The notes under the pieces were generated by a model. That model was not told where the DNA came from, did no database searches, and saw only the letters and a list, made by a program, of their open reading frames with translations. Positions 58,701-64,000 of a stretch of 64,000 bases of DNA are shown piece by piece (position 1 is the first letter of the stretch; each line of letters begins with the position of its first letter). The stretch comes from Davidsoniella eucalypti (taxonomy: Eukaryota; Ascomycota; Sordariomycetes; Microascales; Ceratocystidaceae): positions 1 through 64,000 of the forward strand of contig RMBW01000047.1 in NCBI GenBank assembly GCA_004009845.1, given 5' to 3'. The translations under genes and the position numbers were made by a program.

Positions 58701-61700
58701 TGCTCGCTTGATGAACGTCGTCTTGTATTCTTGTATCGAGGGAGCTTAGGAATGCTTGCCTAGGCATAGCCATGTCCGCAAATTTGACAGTAAAATTGAA
58801 GTGAGACTAGGCCAAGAATAAGAGAAAATCTTGAACGGAAAAAGTGGTGATCGATCACGGCCCGGATTTTGGGCTTCTACAGATATGCGCTCGGCTGTTA
58901 TTGACACTGGGAATCCCAACAAGAACAGTACATTTAAAGAGCGTTGGCTCGGGCCAAGGCTTCCTACCGCCGATCTTGCCATGCAGTGCAATCTTGCTTG
59001 CATGTGGACGCCGCTAGCTATATAGAGGGTTTCTTGCTAGCTGGTCGTGCTATAGTCGCTGTAGTTGTCATCCTGTCATGGCTATACATATGTACATGTA
59101 GAGTAGCACTGGAGGGCCAGCTTCAGATCTTGCTAGGGCAGCAACGGGGAAAACTTGGTTCGCTTGCATTGGGCATTCGTGCGACTTTTTACAAATATCA
59201 ACATGCTTCCTTTTGCACGTCAGATTGCCGATATACTACAAGGGTTAATAGTAGTGGTATAACATATGTATACAAAAATACGTGAAAATCTTCAAGCCGC
59301 CAGCACTCGCATATTGTGCAGACTCTGAAACTATGACACAGGACATGTGATAACGATGGCTTCCCAAGAGAGCATATGCCAAGCTAACAAGTCGCAGACG
59401 AGAAAAGATGCTTGCGGCAAATAGCAGCGGTTCCGTCAGGTGTACAGATAAAGCAGAGAGAAGGTGAGACAAGCACCAGAGGAAGATCAGGGAGAGAGAG
59501 AGGATCGGGGGCTAATTACAGATAGACAGACATATATCTGTGTCTGTATGTAGAACTGCAACTACAGCTAGACAAGAAAAGGAAACGAAAAAGACAAACG
59601 GCAATGCGGAAGCGGACGCGGAAACGGGGTGCAGGCGGAATGCAGCGACTTGAACTATGAGGTGAGCTTTTCGTTGCCATGGCTTCTAAAGACGATCAAC
59701 CAGCTTCGGGGCCGCTTGGCAAGCGATGCCATACAACTACAGATGGCTACAGTACATATATCATATATATGAATTTATATGAGGGAATGCAGCCCAGATG
59801 CAGATGCAGTTGGGCACTCTCGTAACCGGAGCCTTGAGAAGAGACGAAATGAGACCGAATGTAATGCAATGCAATAAGAAGAGGCGTGCTAGGCTCGGTT
59901 GAAATATAATGTAGGAAGAAAGGAATCTACAAGAGAAAAAGGCAGAATGTGACATGCGGCAGAAGAATTGCCATCTTAATGAGGCCACCTTTTCTTGTTT
60001 TTTGGTGGCGACTTTATGGAGTGACGATACTAGATAGGCAGATGGGTAATGATTGTATGATAACATCTGTATATATGTTATATATATGTCACCTGAACAA
60101 GGTGCTAAGACATACATGAATCAAGGGCAGGCAAGTCACGATGGAATTCACATAATGCTCTGGAAATAGAAATCAAGACAACAGGGAAAAAAAGACGTGA
60201 GCAATCTGCAGCTTTTGAGATCTGCGATGGATGCAAAAATGGCATTTTCTCAAAACAAAACAAAGTCGCAGTTAGAGGAGCAGGCAGCTTAGAAGCTATG
60301 AGGATGGCCTGAAGGGACCATACACTGATTGTGTACATATGTATATATGCAATTATAGCAGGATTGGCAAATGCCTAACCCCACTGATTAGCTAATTAAT
60401 GGACAGCACATTGCAATCACTGGAATAAGACATATTTGGGTCTATACATTTGGAAAAAGGGCACGCAGGGAAAAACATTTCTATAAAAAGTAAAAAGAAG
60501 AAAAAAGTATCATCATGATAATGCATGCCAATAGTCCTAAAGCGGCCAGAGCCACAAGAAGATTTAGAGCGCTGCGTTAACCACCAAGCACTATCTTTTG
60601 TTTTTGTTTTTGTTTTTTGTATGGAAGACGCCTTGTTCGTGCTGCTTACTGCGGTAACTTCTCTCCCGTGTCTGACACTTCTATACTATTCTGTGTGTTT
60701 CTTTCATCGCCGGCAGATATAATAGGGTAGCACACACAACCACGGCCGTAATATACTCAAAATGGGCTGCTCTACACTAAACTCAAATACGCCGCCTGGC
60801 TTCATGATCTCCCCCGCCTCCCAGGCTATTCTTTCTGGCTAGCCCCTCCAGAATATCTGATTCCACCCATCCATCCTTCCCATCCCATCCCTACCTTGAG
60901 CTGTTGCCCAACAGGGATCGCCGTAGCCCAGCTCTGAAGCTCTCTTTCTTCCGTTAGCATTCGCACCAGTATTCATAGTAGAGGCCTGAAAGGCTTTTAG
61001 TACGGCCGTCCCCTAAAACTCTACCTCCAAACAACGCAATACGGTGGCCAAAACCTTCCTTTGACAGCAGGTCCCCCAGACCAGCTCCTCCTAGACTGCG
61101 CGTCTCCCCTCCTCTTCAGGCCCCTAGGATACCGATACCACATGCCACAGCAGCATTACCATCATCTTGCTTCTCGGGGTTTTCGTCTCCCCCTCCTTCT
61201 CCTCCGCTCTTGGGCGTCCTCTTGCATTCTAGCTCGGGCCTCCATGCGATGATGGACTAGGAACTATGCTAAGCAGACAGACTAAAACCCAGTAGTTGGC
61301 TATGCTCGTGTATTTGCAGAAAGAGAAATAGAACATCCAACTGTCCCGTCTCTCCCAGATCTGTATATAAAGATGCTGCCGGCCCGTCCTCTTTGTGCTT
61401 CTCCGCACTCCTAGCCTGACTCTGTTCCTCTCTTCAACTCTCTCAGAGCTCTCCTCCAGACACGCCCAAAAAGCCTCACTTCCAACTCTTTTGCATCGCC
61501 ATTCCTGCCCCTCCTCCCCTCGGCAGGTCTCAGGTTGTCGCCTTGGGCTATCTTCTCTCGTGTCTCGTCTCTCAAGCTCAGAAAGCTCAAAACCAGAATC
61601 CAATCCAGCGACCACTACTATCACGCTTATAGCCCCCTTCATTCTTCGAATTCTCAGAGAATAAGAAACAGCCGCCCTAAAGCAGCCCAGCACGGTTCTC

Positions 61701-61734
61701 GCTTGTACCACAGCTCACCTTGTTCGGCACTACA
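55777..61734. other. 6-kb region without a supported gene
   Basis: Sequence between the sacsin-like gene and the glycogen synthase leader. It is AT-rich to about 58200, then mixed. All open frames are under 120 codons and none shows a domain or good splice partners. One 43-codon stretch on the minus strand at 58314-58444 is protein-like and follows a possible acceptor, but no upstream exon fits. From about 60740 rightward the + strand becomes C/T-rich, which may be the long promoter and leader of glycogen synthase. Confidence 0.5.
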
Positions 61735-62189
61735 GTGAGTTTATCCCCCCTTCGAGTCGACTACGCCATGGCCTAAGAATGCCCTTTTCTTTGTATCTCC
61801 ATATATCACCCTCTGTCTGCCCTCTTCTCTGCCCAGAACTGCAATTCCCATTTCCCAGGCTCTCCCAAAAAGCTCACCCAAAAAGCTGGGGTTTGCGTGA
61901 TCCTTCTGTTGCTATCTTTCTTCCTCCTTCCCGCTAGTGTGCTCTTCTGCATCTGCATGGTCCGGCCTAATACGATAATCATATTTTCTGCATTACTTCC
62001 CTTCTCTCTAATATTTGACTGTACAATTAATACCCCGGCGCTGTCCATATTCTTGCTTACACAGGCCCCGTCTTCTGCTGCCGTTCTCTTTCTCTTCTTT
62101 TCTAACCTTTTCCCTTCTATCTCTTTGCCAGAAAACACTCTCCGGCTATTCTTCTACCGTCAATCTCACGATCATCGCCTGAACTTTAG
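61735..62189 (+). promoter_or_regulatory. Predicted 5' UTR intron of glycogen synthase
   Basis: A donor CA|GTGAGT at 61735 and an acceptor CTTTAG ending at 62189, with a CTGAAC-type branch site, define a 455-nt intron ending six bases before the ATG at 62196. The sequence before it (about 61380-61734) is pyrimidine-rich, like a transcribed leader. Open frames in the interval are then intronic. Prediction from signals only. Confidence 0.5.
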
Positions 62190-62195
62190 AGAGCA

Positions 62196-64000
62196 ATGGC
62201 CGCTGAAAGTATTGACACCCCTCAGCGGGACGTCAAGAACCATGTTCTTTTCGAGGTTGCGACCGAGGTCGCACACAGAGGTTTGTATTTGTCGATCTTT
62301 CTTTTCCTAGTGCCGCTGGCCCAATCGCTAATCTCATCCTATCGCCATAGTGGGTGGTATCTACTCTGTGATCAAGTCCAAGGCCCCCGTGACTACTGCT
62401 GAATATGGCGATCGTTACACTCTCATCGGACCTCTCAACCGCCAATCGGTAAGAAACACATCTCCATAGACACCTATACATTGTGCGGTACACTAACCAG
62501 GCCAACCGCTATGCTATAGGCCGATGTCGAAGTTGAGGCTCTGGAGCCCAAGGACCCCGCCCTCGTCAAGACCATCGAGTCGATGCGATCCAGAGGCATC
62601 AAGCTGCTGTATGGTCGCTGGCTGATCGAGGGCGCTCCCCGCGTCCTTCTGATCGACACCAAGACGGCCTACCACTACCTGGACGAGTGGAAGGGCGATC
62701 TCTGGAACATCGCGTCTATCCCCGCCCCCGCTGGCGACGACGAGACTAACGAGGCCATTGTCTTCGGCTACCTCGTTTCCTGGTTCCTCGGTGAGGTAAG
62801 TCAAGTTCTCCTTTTTTAAAACGGCCTTGCGCTTTTCTTCGCCCCAAACCCACCATCCAGAAAAATCTGCCGTGCTGAGATCATTCTGCTGTCGTTGCAA
62901 CACTACACACTTTTTTTTTCCCCTCACAGGAATCTTATGGCCCGGCATCAGATGGGCTTTGGTGATTCTGCACCCCATGCTTCCCCATACTCCAACCCCA
63001 TTTTGCCCCAGTCTTGAGTCTTCACCCATCCTTGTCCATCACGCATCCCCCAGACTCGAACCCGAGGACCGTGCATTGGCTTCTTATCCAGCCCTACTAA
63101 CACACTCATTCCACCCTTTTCAGTATGTGTGCCACGAGACCAAGAGAGCCGTCATTGCTCACTTCCACGAATGGCTCGCTGGTGTTGCCCTGCCCCTGTG
63201 CAAGAAGCGCCGTATCGACATCACCACCATCTTCACCACCCATGCCACTCTGCTCGGTCGTTATCTTTGCGCCGGTTCCGTCGATTTCTACAACAATCTC
63301 CAGCACTTCGATGTTGATGCCGAGGCTGGTAAGCGTGGTATCTATCACCGTTACTGCATTGAGCGTGCCGCTGCCCACTCTGCCGATGTCTTCACCACCG
63401 TGTCACACATCACCGCCTACGAGAGTGAGCATCTCCTGAAGCGCAAGCCTGACGGTGTTCTCCCCAACGGTTTGAACGTCACCAAGTTCTCCGCCGTGCA
63501 CGAGTTCCAGAACCTCCACCAGCAGGCCAAGGAGAAGATCCACAGCTTCGTTCGCGGTCACTTCTATGGCCACTACGACTTCGACCTGGACAACACCCTG
63601 TACTTCTTCACTGCTGGTCGCTATGAGTTCCGTAATAAGGGCGTTGATATGTTCATCGAGTCCCTGGCCCGTCTGAACCACCGTCTCAAGGCTTCTGGCT
63701 CCAAGACCACCGTCGTCGCCTTCATCATCATGCCCGCTCAGACTACCTCTCTGACTGTTGAGGCTCTCAAGGGCCAGGCTGTTATCAAGTCTCTGCGTGA
63801 TACTGTCGACGTTATCGAGAAGGGCATTGGTCGTCGCATCTTCGATCGCTCTCTGAAGTGGCACGATGGTGACCCGATGCCCGATGAGAAAGAGCTCATC
63901 ACTGCTCAGGATCGCGTGCTTCTCCGTCGTCGTCTCTTTGCCATGAAGCGCCATACTCTGCCTCCTATCGTCACTCACAACATGATTGGTGATGCCGAGG
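62196..64000 (+). CDS. GSY1: Glycogen [starch] synthase, 5' part (runs off window)
   Basis: UDP-glucose-dependent glycogen synthase (GT3 family), elongating glycogen in the cytosol; allosterically activated by glucose-6-phosphate in fungi. Exons 62196-62280, 62351-62448, 62520-62795 and 63124 to the window end encode at least 445 aa, about 60-65% of the usual 700. The N-terminal VGGIYSVIKSKAP block is assembled across the first intron. Then come RWLIEGAPRVLLID, HFHEWLAGVALPL, TIFTTHATLLGRYLCAG, THVxITAYE-type residues (TTVSHITAYE), VLPNGLNV and GRYEFRNKGVDMFIE, all GT3 signatures. The fourth exon stays open to the end of the window. The first donor is GTTTGT, a weaker but valid site; the third intron is long (328 nt). 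The regulatory C-terminal part lies outside. Confidence 0.96.

Noticed and set aside
59526..59547. 7-bp inverted repeat ACAGACA...TGTCTGT
   Set aside because: Too short to claim as a terminator, element end or binding site.

Overview
The window is nuclear DNA of a filamentous ascomycete (Pezizomycotina, most likely a eurotiomycete; the species cannot be fixed from the sequence alone). The evidence is the many short GT-AG introns (about 50-80 nt, with CTAAC-type branch points close to the acceptor), fungal-type orthologues such as POM34, IES1 and EAF6, a scytalone dehydratase of DHN-melanin synthesis, Ser/Thr-rich wall-type secreted proteins, and AT-rich spacers. No tRNA, rRNA, CRISPR array, or recognisable transposon was found.

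Layout. 1.6-10.9 kb holds housekeeping enzymes: a D-2-hydroxyacid dehydrogenase (+), S-adenosylhomocysteinase (-), eIF3 subunit h (-) and a UPF0643-type protein (-). 13.9-19.5 kb has the NuA4 subunit EAF6 (-), two small secreted Ser/Thr-rich proteins (+) and a long-tailed annexin (+). 20.2-24.9 kb has two uncharacterised proteins, one with paired C2HC zinc fingers. A gene-poor 3.4 kb follows, then a large low-complexity protein with a C-terminal coiled coil (28.3-31.4 kb).

33-50 kb is dense with conserved genes: scytalone dehydratase, MED6, the DEAH helicase ECM16/DHX37 (-), proteasome chaperone PAC3, an MMTAG2-type protein, HID1 (-), POM34 (-) and IES1. 50.4-55.8 kb is one giant gene for a sacsin-like GHKL ATPase whose C-terminus carries a metzincin-spaced HEXXH motif. 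After 6.4 kb without a convincing gene, glycogen synthase starts and runs off the right edge.

The genes are mostly unrelated core functions: methyl cycle, translation, chromatin (EAF6, IES1, MED6), ribosome biogenesis, proteasome assembly, Golgi and nuclear pore. There is no biosynthetic cluster; the melanin enzyme stands alone. The items most worth follow-up are the sacsin-like ATPase/HEXXH protein, the in-frame coding-like extension after the MED6 stop codon, the paired C2HC-finger protein, and the 13-nt terminal exon of S-adenosylhomocysteinase. All gene models were spliced by eye from open frames and splice signals, so exon edges are predictions.
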